Source: Erwinia rhapontici
Lineage (GTDB): Bacteria > Pseudomonadota > Gammaproteobacteria > Enterobacterales > Enterobacteriaceae
NCBI RefSeq assembly: GCF_012271765.1
Contig: NZ_VRKO01000004.1
Location: forward strand, 1-64,000
Direction of reading: 5' to 3'
Length of the DNA stretch: 64,000 bases
The stretch's first letter is position 1; each line of letters starts with the position of its first letter. Positions 10,946 to 18,683 of the stretch are shown here, piece after piece. Under the pieces are notes generated by a model. That model had not been told where the DNA came from and did no database searches. It saw only the letters and a list, made by a program, of their open reading frames with translations. Both the position numbers and the translations under genes were made by a program.

Positions 10946-11370
10946 ACTCCTGGTTTATTTCATTTTTTGGGGAGTGTGCAATTTGAATTGTAGCTTTATG
11001 GGCACATCAGGACGGCGAGCACATCAATTATCAAAGATTTTGCCCGATGATGGGTGTTTTTACAACCTGTAAACCCGCTGTCTTTGTCAGTACGGCTCTC
11101 ACATTCATCTTTAGTGAATAGGCGAGTTCATCCGGGAATGAACAGCCCGTTCGCCCCCGTATAACGTGAGCAACGCTAATTTATTTCACCCGTATGAATC
11201 TCATTTTCATACGCTGAACCCCCCATGGCGGGCGTGCAGGCCTGAAATAAATACGGCAGGCGATGGTATGTTTCTTCTTTAGAGCAATAGTAATAATTTG
11301 ATAATTATCATGGTGATAAAGATTGTCTGCAGTACAAGCAAAAAACTTTTCTTATTGTTAAGCGCTATGA
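10946..11370. promoter_or_regulatory. Repressor control region with repeated TTTATTTCA half-sites
   Basis: The 425 bp between cI and the LexA box hold no supported gene. A 9-mer TTTATTTCA occurs at 10954-10962 and 11180-11188, and its complement TGAAATAAA at 11243-11251. Between the last two lies a palindrome CGTATGAA-N7-TTCATACG (11191-11213). These are candidate CI operators or promoter structures; which protein binds is not visible. Confidence 0.5.
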
Positions 11371-11390
11371 TACTGTATGTATGTACAGTG
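11371..11390 (+). promoter_or_regulatory. LexA (SOS) box
   Basis: TACTGTATGTATGTACAGTG matches 17 of 20 positions of the E. coli LexA consensus, including the invariant CTGT-N8-ACAG. It lies 17 bp before the GTG of the 62-residue gene, where bound LexA would block its promoter. Confidence 0.9.
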
Positions 11391-11406
11391 ATATGGAGGG
11401 GGAGTT

Positions 11407-11595
11407 GTGGACAAAGAATTAGCTGAACGCGTCATTCTGGAACGCGTAGAACTGATAGCAAGATTAACCTCTGAAGGCACCTGCCGGGAGCGTGACCGCG
11501 AGATAGCACTGCATTTGATTGCCGATATTGCCCGTGGCGTCGAGCTCAAAAACACGCAGTTTTCGGTCGTCTTTTCTCCACCGCCTGAGTGCTAA
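11407..11595 (+). CDS. Small SOS-controlled protein, candidate antirepressor
   Basis: A 62-residue, mostly helical, charged protein starting at GTG with a strong GGAGGGGGA ribosome-binding site. I do not recognise a family. It sits directly behind a LexA box and diverges from a 186-type CI gene. In phage 186 that position and control belong to tum, whose product inactivates CI after DNA damage. I infer an analogous role, but this protein is less than half the length of Tum and I see no clear sequence similarity. An alternative is a small late-gene regulator. It reads as a genuine gene because of the start signals and defined stop before a terminator. Confidence 0.7.
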   Translation: MDKELAERVILERVELIARLTSEGTCRERDREIALHLIADIARGVELKNTQFSVVFSPPPEC

Positions 11596-11775
11596 CGCCT
11601 TCCTGACAGCCTGGCGGGTACACATTGTTCCCCGCGGGTGCAGGCCCTCGCGTACCCGGAACGGATCCCACCCCCTCTGCGCGATGTTCTGCTGATGCCC
11701 CCGTTTAGGGGGTTTTTTTTGCCTTTTTTTCGCCGTTCAGAGGCGACTCATCTCATCTGTCTGATGCCCTTGCGT
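11596..11775. other. Leader/spacer with intrinsic terminator
   Basis: No gene is seen. The stretch ends the small SOS gene transcript at the terminator listed separately and separates it from the Ogr-type late promoter. Confidence 0.5.
11698..11720 (+). terminator. Intrinsic terminator after the SOS gene
   Basis: CCCCC-GTTTA-GGGGG stem-loop is followed by eight T residues. It insulates the SOS-controlled gene from the tail operon. Confidence 0.85.
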
Positions 11776-11793
11776 TGTCACACCCTCCCTACA
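11776..11793 (+). promoter_or_regulatory. Ogr/Delta activator box of the first tail operon
   Basis: TGT-CACACCCTCCCT-ACA has the TGT-N12-ACA dyad bound by P2 Ogr/Delta proteins, normally centred about 55 bp before the late transcription start. That places the start near 11840, about 90 bp before gene X. A second box at 17413 has the same geometry and a similar pyrimidine-rich core. Confidence 0.85.
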
Positions 11794-11930
11794 ACAGCCC
11801 CGGATTGAGCCGCGATCGTCGAAAACGCACACTGATTGTGCTTACCCGGCAGAGTGAGATTGCGGTGAGGTGACCGTTCCCACGCTTTGCCGTTTCTATT
11901 ATCGCAATACCCGTTACGGGGGAGTGAAAC

Positions 11931-12134
11931 ATGAAAATTTATGCCCTGCAGGACGACAGCGTCGATGAGATCTGTTTTCGCCACTATGGCCGTACGCGGC
12001 AGGTCGTGGAACAGGTTTACGCTGCCAACCCCGGGCTGGCTGAACGGGGGGCACTGCTGCCTCATGGCTATCCGGTAGAACTTCCAACGCTTTCACTGTC
12101 AGCCACGCATGAAACGCTGAATCTGTGGAGCTGA
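11931..12134 (+). CDS. X: P2-like tail protein X
   Basis: A 67-residue protein matching P2 gpX, a small LysM-like tail protein needed for tail completion or stability. Seen are the N-terminal MKIYALQDDSVDEICFRHYG and a central VYAANPGL segment typical of LysM-like folds. It is the first gene of the Ogr-driven operon X-holin-lysozyme-lysB-lysC-R-V-W-J-I-H, with GGGGGAG upstream of its ATG. Confidence 0.88.
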   Translation: MKIYALQDDSVDEICFRHYGRTRQVVEQVYAANPGLAERGALLPHGYPVELPTLSLSATHETLNLWS

Positions 12135-12137
12135 CTG

Positions 12138-12365
12138 ATGGAAAAAAACAGCTCCCTGATTGGGTACCTGGTCAGCGCGATCATGATGTGGTCAGGGCGC
12201 CACACGGTGCAGGACATCGCTTTTATGGTGGGCGCGCTGGTGGCGGTCATCACGCTGGGCATCAACATCGCGAATTTCTTTATCAACTGGCATTACCGCC
12301 GTAAGACCTGGCGGCTGATGCAACAGCGGCAAACGGGCAGGAATGTGGATGAATTCAACAGCTAA
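12138..12365 (+). CDS. Small holin
   Basis: A 75-residue protein with one strong and possibly a second weaker transmembrane segment (about residues 7-20 and 26-50), followed by a basic tail HYRRKTWR. It resembles class II/HP1- or P21-type holins. It overlaps the lysozyme gene, which has a SAR-type N-terminus, a pairing used by pinholin systems. It would depolarise the membrane so the producing cell lyses and releases particles. Confidence 0.8.
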   Translation: MEKNSSLIGYLVSAIMMWSGRHTVQDIAFMVGALVAVITLGINIANFFINWHYRRKTWRLMQQRQTGRNVDEFNS

Positions 12366-12858
12366 GAAGTGTGCGGTGCTGGTGGTGATGGCACTGGCGA
12401 TCTCACTGCCTTCCTTTTCCACGCTAACCATCTCCAGCGAAGGATTGCTGCTGCTGGCCAACGCCGAAGGTTGCCGTACCTCGCCGTATCAGTGCAGCGC
12501 CGGCGTCTGGACTAACGGGATTGGACATACCCGGGGCGTTATACCGACCACGGAGGTGAATGAACGGCAGATCGCGGTAAATCTGATTGATGACGTACAG
12601 CGAGTGGAAAGCGGTATTGCACGCTGTATGCCCGTTGCCATGCCGCAGGGGGTGTATGACGCCACGGTTTCTTTCGCGTTTAACGTCGGAGTGGGTGCCG
12701 TTTGCCGCTCGACTTACGCCCGGCTGATCAATCAACAACAGTGGGCGGCGGCCTGCGATCAACTGATGCGCTGGGTCTATGTGAAGGGGGTGCGCAATAA
12801 GGGGATTGAGACGCGGCGAACGGCAGAGCGCGCCCTGTGCCTGAAGGGGGCGCAATGA
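12349..12858 (+). CDS. SAR-type phage lysozyme (endolysin, GH24)
   Basis: A 169-residue muramidase. The catalytic Glu-Cys-Thr arrangement reads EGCRTSPYQC then T fifteen residues after the Glu, the E-X8-C/D-X5-T spacing of P21-like lysozymes. NGIGHT and FNVGVGAVCRST follow. The N-terminus (about residues 3-30) is a weakly hydrophobic, alanine/serine-rich segment, consistent with a signal-arrest-release anchor exported by Sec. ATG 12349 is preferred over 12343 on ribosome-binding-site spacing. It overlaps the holin at its start and lysB at its stop. Confidence 0.87.
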   Translation: MNSTAKKCAVLVVMALAISLPSFSTLTISSEGLLLLANAEGCRTSPYQCSAGVWTNGIGHTRGVIPTTEVNERQIAVNLIDDVQRVESGIARCMPVAMPQGVYDATVSFAFNVGVGAVCRSTYARLINQQQWAAACDQLMRWVYVKGVRNKGIETRRTAERALCLKGAQ

Positions 12859-13358
12859 ATCGCCTGTGGATTGTTTTGCTCCTGCTACTGATGGGGATGC
12901 TGGGCGGCGCAGCCCTTTATATGGCGCACCTGTACAGCGAGCAGATTGCGCTGCAACGGACGAATGCGCAGCTCACCACCGGAATGATCCAACGCGATGA
13001 GGTGATCACACAGCTACAGGGCGAGATCGCCCGCCAGGCCGAGGCAGAACGCACGCTGCGTCAGTCACTCCTGAGCGCACGCGATCTCACAATGAAACAA
13101 CAACTTAACGATCAAAGGATCATACGCAGCAATGAAGCACTTCAACGCTGGAGCGATGCTGCTTTGCCTGACGGCATTATCCGGTTGCAGCAGCACCCCG
13201 CTTTCGCCACCCCCAACGATTATCTGGCGTGGTTGTCCGATCGTCAGCAGCTGTTCGATCCCGGCCAGTCAGCCGGAAACACAGGGGGATCTGCTGAACA
13301 CGATCCGCCAGCTGGAGCAGGCACTGCTGACGTGCGGCCTGCAAGTCGAAACCCTTAA
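12855..13358 (+). CDS. lysB: LysB/Rz-like inner-membrane spanin
   Basis: A 167-residue protein with one N-terminal transmembrane helix (about residues 4-25), a long charged coiled-coil region (about 30-100), and a low-complexity tail. This is the Rz/LysB layout. With LysC it links inner and outer membranes and completes lysis. It starts by ATGA overlap with the lysozyme stop. LysC is nested in its 3' half in another frame, as in P2. Confidence 0.82.
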   Translation: MNRLWIVLLLLLMGMLGGAALYMAHLYSEQIALQRTNAQLTTGMIQRDEVITQLQGEIARQAEAERTLRQSLLSARDLTMKQQLNDQRIIRSNEALQRWSDAALPDGIIRLQQHPAFATPNDYLAWLSDRQQLFDPGQSAGNTGGSAEHDPPAGAGTADVRPASRNP

Positions 13359-13446
13359 ACAGTGTCAGGAGCAACATGATGTTAAAGCCCAACCAGCTAC
13401 GCGAGGCGTTACTGGCCCGCGTACCGCAACTCAAGGATCACCCTGA
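13132..13446 (+). CDS. lysC: LysC/Rz1-like outer-membrane spanin lipoprotein
   Basis: A 104-residue frame nested out of phase within lysB. It opens with a signal peptide and lipobox LTALSGC, followed by proline-rich SSTPLSPPP, the hallmark of Rz1 proteins. It extends past lysB and overlaps the start of gene R. The partnership and nesting copy P2 lysB/lysC. The longer C-terminal tail is less certain to be functional. Confidence 0.75.
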   Translation: MKHFNAGAMLLCLTALSGCSSTPLSPPPTIIWRGCPIVSSCSIPASQPETQGDLLNTIRQLEQALLTCGLQVETLKQCQEQHDVKAQPATRGVTGPRTATQGSP

Positions 13447-13837
13447 ACGGCTGACAATCGCGCTGGAACAGGGCGTGGTGGCCTGCACGCCCGCCGCCTC
13501 ACTGAGTTTTGAATATCAGTACCGGTTACGCATCACCCTCAGCGAGTCCGGTGGTGACATCGACCCTCTGGTGGTAGCTCTGCTGCTGTGGCTGCGGGAG
13601 AACCAGCCTGACCTGATGACCACCCCTGCGAGGCGCGAGAACGGCATGGTGTTCAGCAGCACTACCAACGGCGATTTCACCGTGGTGATCCTGCTGACCG
13701 AGCGGGTGCTGGTCAGCGAAGACGACGGGGCGCTGCACGTCACGCACGTCCCGGAACCGCTGCCGCCGGAAGCCGTTTCCCGCCCCTGGAAACTTTATAT
13801 CAACCAACAACTGGTCAGTGAATGGCCCGCTATCTGA
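13379..13837 (+). CDS. R: P2-like tail completion protein R
   Basis: A 152-residue protein matching P2 gpR, which acts at the head-proximal tail end: MLKPNQLREALL start, LWLRENQPDLMTT, LLTERVLVSEDDGALHV and RPWKLYINQQLVS. ATG 13379 is chosen over 13376 because AGGAG spacing and the P2 N-terminus favour it. In P2 gene S follows R; here V follows directly, so S is absent. A tail that never joins a head may not need S. Confidence 0.88.
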   Translation: MLKPNQLREALLARVPQLKDHPERLTIALEQGVVACTPAASLSFEYQYRLRITLSESGGDIDPLVVALLLWLRENQPDLMTTPARRENGMVFSSTTNGDFTVVILLTERVLVSEDDGALHVTHVPEPLPPEAVSRPWKLYINQQLVSEWPAI

Positions 13838-13856
13838 GATGACGGAGGAGAGCGTT

Positions 13857-14447
13857 ATGAATGAATTTGTCAGTGAAACCCGGCGCCAGCTGCACAACCT
13901 GCTGCGCATTGGCACCGTCAGCGAGGTGGATACCGTCCGGGCACGCTGTCGGGTGCAAAGTGAAGGCAACCTCACCGCCTGGCTGCCCTGGTTAAGCGGG
14001 AGTGCAGGGCAGGTCCGCAGTTGGCATGCCCCCTCTCCAGGGGAGCAGGTACTTCTGCTCGCTCTGGGGGGAGAGCTGAATACCGCCTTTGTGCTGCCGG
14101 GCATTTTTTCGGATGCCTTTCCGGCCCCTTCGGCCTCACAGAATGCGGTGCACTGGACGTTTCCCGATGGCGCGCAACTGGCCTATGAACCGGAAAGCGG
14201 GGCACTGACGGCCAGTGGCATTCAGTCTGCGTGTATCACGGCGGCGGTCAGCATCACCCTCGATGCGCCGCTGGTGGAGTGCACGCAGCAGCTGAAAGCT
14301 GCAACGTTTGAACTGACCGGGGGAGGCACCCTGAAGGGCAATATCAGCCACAGCGGGGGCAGCCTGTCGTCTAACGGCATTGTCGTTCACAGCCACGTCC
14401 ATGCGGGTGTGGAAAGTGGCGGCAGCAAAACAGCGGGGCCGCAATGA
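13857..14447 (+). CDS. V: Baseplate assembly protein V (spike)
   Basis: A 196-residue protein like P2 gpV, the trimeric membrane-piercing spike at the tail tip. An OB-fold-like first half contains RIGTVSEVDTVRARCRV and WLPWLSGSAG. The C-terminal half is beta-helical with repeats of short strands and ends GIVVHSHVHAGVESGG. That HxH motif is the type that binds metal at the spike tip in P2 gpV. ATG 13857 has a GGAGGAG ribosome-binding site, which rejects an upstream in-frame ATG at 13818 lying inside R. It overlaps W by 4 bp. Confidence 0.9.
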   Translation: MNEFVSETRRQLHNLLRIGTVSEVDTVRARCRVQSEGNLTAWLPWLSGSAGQVRSWHAPSPGEQVLLLALGGELNTAFVLPGIFSDAFPAPSASQNAVHWTFPDGAQLAYEPESGALTASGIQSACITAAVSITLDAPLVECTQQLKAATFELTGGGTLKGNISHSGGSLSSNGIVVHSHVHAGVESGGSKTAGPQ

Positions 14448-14791
14448 GTACAGAAAACTATCTCGGTATGCAACGTGACAGCGGTCTGGCCCTGACGGAT
14501 CGGGATCATATCCGTCAGTCGGTACGCGACATTTTGCTCACGCCTCAGGGCAGCAGGGTGATGCGCCGCAACTATGGATCGTTGTTGTCGATGTTGATCG
14601 ACCAGCCACAAAACGAGGCACTGCGCCTGCAAATTATGTCGGCCTGCTATGTGGCGTTATTGCAGTGGGAGCCGCGCATTGCGCTGGACAGCATCAGCTA
14701 CCAGCCCGGATTCGACGGCAGCATGGTGGTGGCGCTGCAGGGCAGCCTCAGCCAGTCCCCTTTTTCTCTTTCCATTCCAGTGAGTGAATGA
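14444..14791 (+). CDS. W: Baseplate wedge protein W (gp25-like)
   Basis: A 115-residue protein of the gpW/gp25 lysozyme-related baseplate wedge family. Conserved blocks are LTDRDHIRQSVRDILLTPQGSRVMRRNYGS and LRLQIMSACYVALLQWEPRI, including the family EPR-type motif that links sheath and baseplate. It overlaps V (ATGA) and is followed at once by J, as in P2. Confidence 0.9.
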   Translation: MSTENYLGMQRDSGLALTDRDHIRQSVRDILLTPQGSRVMRRNYGSLLSMLIDQPQNEALRLQIMSACYVALLQWEPRIALDSISYQPGFDGSMVVALQGSLSQSPFSLSIPVSE

Positions 14792-14793
14792 TT

Positions 14794-15702
14794 ATGGCCA
14801 CGATTGATTTAAGTCAGCTACCTGCGCCGAACGTTGTTGAGGCGCTCGATTTTGAAACGTTGTTGCAGGCGCGCAAGGTCGCGCTGGTGGCGCTATATCC
14901 GGCCGACCAGCAGGCGGCGATAACCCGGACCCTTGAGCTTGAGTCAGAGCCCATCGTCAAGCTGTTGCAGGAGAACACCTACCGCGAGCTGATCCTGCGA
15001 CAGCGCATCAATGAAGCCGCCAAAGCCACGATGGTGGCCTGGGCTACCGGAGGCGACCTCGATCAGCTGGGAATGAACAACGGCGTGACCCGCCTGGTGC
15101 TGAGCCCGGCTGACAGCAGCACGCTGCCGCCGACCGCTGCGGTGATGGAAAAGGATGAGGACTTCCGTCTGCGCATTGCTCAGGCCTTTGAAGGGCTGAG
15201 CGTGGCGGGACCGGCGGGGGCTTATGAATACCATGCCCGCAGTGCTGATGGCCGTATTGCTGACGTGAGCGCCACCAGCCCGGCTCCGGCGGAAGTGCTG
15301 ATCACCGTGCTGTCGCGTGAAGGGCGTGGGGAGGCCAGTGCCGCGCTGCTGTCCGCGGTCAATATTGCTCTTAACGATGAAAATGTGCGCCCGGTGGCCG
15401 ATCGCGTCAGCGTGCAGTCCGCCAACATCGTTGAGTACAGCGTTGATGCCACGCTGTTCCTCTACCCCGGCCCGGAGGCCGAGCCGATCCGCGCCGCAGC
15501 GGAAGCACGGCTTGCCGCCTTTGTCACCGCACAAAGCCGGCTGGGACGTGATATCCGCCGCTCAGCCCTCTTCGCCGCCCTGCATGTGGAAGGGGTGCAG
15601 CGCGTGGAACTGGCCCAGCCCGCGCAGGATGTGGTGCTGGATAAAACCCAGGCGGGCTGGTGCTCCGGGCGTGCGATCAGCGTGGGAGGTTCCGATGAGT
15701 GA
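14794..15702 (+). CDS. J: Baseplate assembly protein J
   Basis: A 302-residue gpJ, the baseplate wedge protein related to T4 gp6. It begins MATIDLSQLPAPNVVE, matching the P2 N-terminus, so ATG 14794 is preferred over 14788. Conserved blocks include LQENTYRELILRQRINEAA, FEGLSVAGPAG and LYPGPEAEPIRAAAEARL. It overlaps I by 8 bp, as in P2. Confidence 0.9.
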   Translation: MATIDLSQLPAPNVVEALDFETLLQARKVALVALYPADQQAAITRTLELESEPIVKLLQENTYRELILRQRINEAAKATMVAWATGGDLDQLGMNNGVTRLVLSPADSSTLPPTAAVMEKDEDFRLRIAQAFEGLSVAGPAGAYEYHARSADGRIADVSATSPAPAEVLITVLSREGRGEASAALLSAVNIALNDENVRPVADRVSVQSANIVEYSVDATLFLYPGPEAEPIRAAAEARLAAFVTAQSRLGRDIRRSALFAALHVEGVQRVELAQPAQDVVLDKTQAGWCSGRAISVGGSDE

Positions 15703-16222
15703 TCGTCTGCTGCCTGTCGGGTCGTCTGCGCTGGAAGTCGCGGCCGCAGAAGCCTGTGCCAGCCTCCAGCAGCTGCCGGTGCCGCTGCGCACGTTGTGGA
15801 ATCCGCAAACCTGCCCGGTCGCGCTGTTGCCCTACCTGGCCTGGGCCTGGTCAGTTGATCGCTGGGATCAAACCTGGCCGGAGGAGACGAAGCGCGCGGT
15901 GGTTGCCTCCTCGCAGTTCGTTCACCGCCGTAAAGGCACTATTGCTGCGATCCGACGCGTGGTGGAACCGCTGGGGTATGTGATCAACGTGCATGAATGG
16001 TGGCAAACCAGTGAGCCACCTGGCACGTTTCGCCTGGATATCGGCGTGCTGGATTCCGGCATTGATGAAGCCATGTTTAACGAGATGGAACGACTGATCG
16101 CAGATGCAAAAGCAGTCAGCCGTCACTTAACCGCCCTGACGATCACCCAGGATATTCAGGGCATCGTCTGGACAGGCGCCGTTCAGTATGACGCTGAAAC
16201 GGTGACTATTTTTCCCGCTTGA
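15695..16222 (+). CDS. I: Tail protein I (baseplate)
   Basis: A 175-residue match to P2 gpI: RLLPVGSSALEVAAAEAC, LWNPQTCPVALLPYLAWAWSVDRWD, HRRKGTIAAIRRVVEPLG and MFNEMERLIADAKAVSRHL. The protein begins at ATG 15695, overlapping the end of J; the open frame extends far upstream inside J but that part is not coding here. It joins baseplate wedges to fibres. Confidence 0.9.
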   Translation: MSDRLLPVGSSALEVAAAEACASLQQLPVPLRTLWNPQTCPVALLPYLAWAWSVDRWDQTWPEETKRAVVASSQFVHRRKGTIAAIRRVVEPLGYVINVHEWWQTSEPPGTFRLDIGVLDSGIDEAMFNEMERLIADAKAVSRHLTALTITQDIQGIVWTGAVQYDAETVTIFPA

Positions 16223-16232
16223 GAGGTTTTAA

Positions 16233-17261
16233 ATGGCTGTAAAATATAAGTCTGTCGTAACAACGGCAGGGCAGGCACGCATCGCCGCTGCGATGCAGGG
16301 CGGTACTCAGGTTGATATCAAAACCATGGTCGTGGGGGACGGCAACGGCCAGCCCACCACACCGAGCTCCAGCCAGACGACGCTGGTCCATGAGGTATAT
16401 CGCAAGGCGGTTAACTCGGTCAAAGTCGATAAGACGCACAAAAATTGGCTGGTGACGGAGGTGATCATCCCTGCCAGCGCAGGTGGTTTCTGGATGCGTG
16501 AGCTGGGGCTGCTGGCGGGAGACGGTACGCTGCTGGCGGTGTGTAATATGGCGGAAACCTATAAGCCTGCGCTGGAAGAGGGGTCTGGCCGTACGCAAAC
16601 TCTGCGCATGGTGATCGCCGTTAGCGGGAGCGAGGCGATAGCGCTGACGCTGGATGACAGCCTGGTGTTCGCGACAGAAGAGTATGTGAATCAGCAGGTT
16701 GCTGCACGAAATGTTGTTGATGAGATTTATCCTGTCGGCATCGTCACCTGGTTTGCGCAGAATAAAAACCCGAACACCCTGTTCCCCAATACGACCTGGA
16801 ACTCTATCGGTGAGAATAAAACTATCCGGTTAGCGAAAGCGGACGGCAGCGATGTGATGACAATCGGGGGTAAGGATATTTATCAGATTGAAAAGAATCA
16901 TTTACCGTCACTTTCATTGGGCTTATCCGGCAGAACGTCATCAAACGGGGGGCATACTCATACACGCGGCACAATGAATATTACGGGGAATATTGAAGCA
17001 AATCAGCTAACTAAAGTTGGTGGTGGGAGGGCTACAGGGGCATTTAGCTCTTACAGATCAGGATTGGATGGTGTTGCAAGTATGTCGAGTAATTCTGATG
17101 GCTTTAATTTTGATGCATCTAAATCATGGACAGGAAATACGTCAAATAGTGGTGTTCATGATCACACATTTTCGGGTAATACAGAAATTATGGGTTCGGG
17201 ACTAGAGTTTAATGTTACTAACAGTTTTATTAAACTGATGGGCTGGTATCGCAGCGCGTAA
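16233..17261 (+). CDS. H: Tail fibre protein H (mosaic)
   Basis: A 342-residue fibre, much shorter than P2 gpH (669 residues by memory). Residues 1-150 are the conserved baseplate-attachment domain: MAVKYKSVVTTAGQARIA, VVGDGNG, GGFWMRELGLLAGDG. From about residue 165 the sequence becomes a collar-type receptor-binding tip with NPNTLFPNTTWNSIGENKTIRLA, GGHTHTRG, GVHDHTFSG and a terminal FIKLMGWYRSA. The paired His-x-His motifs recall iron-binding fibre tips. The C-terminal half is markedly AT-richer than the rest of the operon, suggesting the specificity module was swapped in. No fibre chaperone gene (P2 G) follows. Confidence 0.87.
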   Translation: MAVKYKSVVTTAGQARIAAAMQGGTQVDIKTMVVGDGNGQPTTPSSSQTTLVHEVYRKAVNSVKVDKTHKNWLVTEVIIPASAGGFWMRELGLLAGDGTLLAVCNMAETYKPALEEGSGRTQTLRMVIAVSGSEAIALTLDDSLVFATEEYVNQQVAARNVVDEIYPVGIVTWFAQNKNPNTLFPNTTWNSIGENKTIRLAKADGSDVMTIGGKDIYQIEKNHLPSLSLGLSGRTSSNGGHTHTRGTMNITGNIEANQLTKVGGGRATGAFSSYRSGLDGVASMSSNSDGFNFDASKSWTGNTSNSGVHDHTFSGNTEIMGSGLEFNVTNSFIKLMGWYRSA

Positions 17262-17291
17262 TCTCTTACCTAAAACGTGTTATTTCAATAC

Positions 17292-17326
17292 GGCTCCCCT
17301 GCTGGCAACTCAGGGGAGCCTTTTTA
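17292..17326 (+). terminator. Strong intrinsic terminator after gene H
   Basis: A perfect 10-bp stem GGCTCCCCTG/CAGGGGAGCC with a 9-nt loop is followed by TTTTTATT. It ends the first tail operon. Confidence 0.92.
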
Positions 17327-17412
17327 TTGGTTCCATGCGTGTAAAAGCAGATCTTTATTTATTTTCTTATCCATATAACTTTCTGTTTTTAAATGACTTT
17401 TAAATTCCACGT

Positions 17413-17430
17413 TGTCCCTTACTCCCCACA
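17413..17430 (+). promoter_or_regulatory. Ogr/Delta activator box of the second tail operon
   Basis: TGT-CCCTTACTCCCC-ACA fits TGT-N12-ACA. A start about 55 bp from the dyad centre would be near 17476, just before FI. This supports FI starting at ATG 17502 rather than 17469, which would lie upstream of the transcript. Confidence 0.87.
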
Positions 17431-17501
17431 ACGCCCATCGCATGCCTGCATATTAAATTCTTGTCATCATGACCTCACCCCAACAACGGAGTGCAATAAA
17501 G

Positions 17502-18671
17502 ATGGCTAATTATCACCACGGCGTCCGCGTCGTAGAAGTGAATGACGGAACCCGCAGTATCTCAACGGTTTCCACTTCCATTGTCGGCATGATCTGTACC
17601 GCAGAAGATGCCGATGCCACCACCTTCCCGCTGAATACCGCGGTGTTGATCACCGATGTGCTGGCCGCCGTGGGCAAAGCCGGTACCAAAGGTACGCTGG
17701 CACAGTCGCTGCGTGCCATTGCTGACCAGAGCAAACCGGTCACCGTGGTCGTTCGTGTCGCGGAAGGTCAAGACGCTGCCGAAACCACCAGCAATATCAT
17801 CGGTGGCAGCGATGCCAACGGCCGCTATACCGGCATGAAAGCCCTGCTCAGTGCGCAGACCGATCTCGGCGTCAAGCCGCGCATCCTCGGTGTACCGGGC
17901 CATGACTCTCTTGAAGTGTCTACCGCACTGGCAGCGGTCTGCCAGCAGCTGCGCGCCTTCGGCTATATCTCGGCGTATGGCTGCAAAACCATTACCGAGG
18001 CGATCGCTTATCGCGAGAACTTCAGCCAGCGTGAGCTGATGGTGATCTGGCCGGACTTTGTGGCCTGGAACACCACCACCAGCGCGGCGGATACCGCGTA
18101 TGCCACCGCACGTGCGCTGGGCCTGCGCGCCAAAATCGACAATGACACCGGCTGGCATAAAACCCTGTCCAACGTTGGCGTTAACGGCGTAACGGGCGTC
18201 TCCGCCTCGGTATTCTGGGACCTTCAACAGGAAGGGACCGATGCCGATCTGCTGAACGAAGCCTGCGTCACCACGCTCATCCGCAAAGACGGTTTCCGCT
18301 TCTGGGGCAACCGCACCTGTAGCGATGACCCGCTGTTTGCCTTTGAAAACTACACCCGCTCGGCGCAGGTGATTGCTGACACGATGGCCGATGCGCACAT
18401 GTGGGCCAACGATAAACCGCTGTCACCGACGCTGGTGCGCGACATTATCGCCGGCATCAACGCCAAGTTCCGTGAGCTGATCAACGCGGGCTATCTGCTG
18501 GGCGCCAACTGCTGGTACGACGAAAGCGCCAACACCCAGGAAACCCTGAAGGCGGGCAAACTGTTTATCGACTACGACTACACCCCGGTGCCGCCGCTGG
18601 AAGATATGACGCTGCGCCAGCGCATTACTGACAGCTATCTGGCGAACTTTGCCGCTTCCGTCAACAGCTAA
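17502..18671 (+). CDS. FI: Tail sheath protein FI
   Basis: A 389-residue contractile sheath subunit very close to P2 gpFI: MANYHHGVRVVEVNDGTRSISTVST start, IADQSKPVTVVVRV, the long conserved block GWHKTLSNVGVNGVTG, DGFRFWGNRTCSDDPL, KLFIDYDYTPVPPLEDMTLRQRI. Contraction drives the tube into the target envelope. First gene of the second Ogr-controlled operon FI-FII-E/E'-T-U-D. Confidence 0.95.
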   Translation: MANYHHGVRVVEVNDGTRSISTVSTSIVGMICTAEDADATTFPLNTAVLITDVLAAVGKAGTKGTLAQSLRAIADQSKPVTVVVRVAEGQDAAETTSNIIGGSDANGRYTGMKALLSAQTDLGVKPRILGVPGHDSLEVSTALAAVCQQLRAFGYISAYGCKTITEAIAYRENFSQRELMVIWPDFVAWNTTTSAADTAYATARALGLRAKIDNDTGWHKTLSNVGVNGVTGVSASVFWDLQQEGTDADLLNEACVTTLIRKDGFRFWGNRTCSDDPLFAFENYTRSAQVIADTMADAHMWANDKPLSPTLVRDIIAGINAKFRELINAGYLLGANCWYDESANTQETLKAGKLFIDYDYTPVPPLEDMTLRQRITDSYLANFAASVNS

Positions 18672-18683
18672 GGAGACACTCTT

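Noticed and set aside
15317-15694. A longer version of tail protein I starting inside J
   Set aside because: P2 gpI begins at the MSDRLLP-like position, which has an overlap with J as in P2; upstream codons are out of frame with J.
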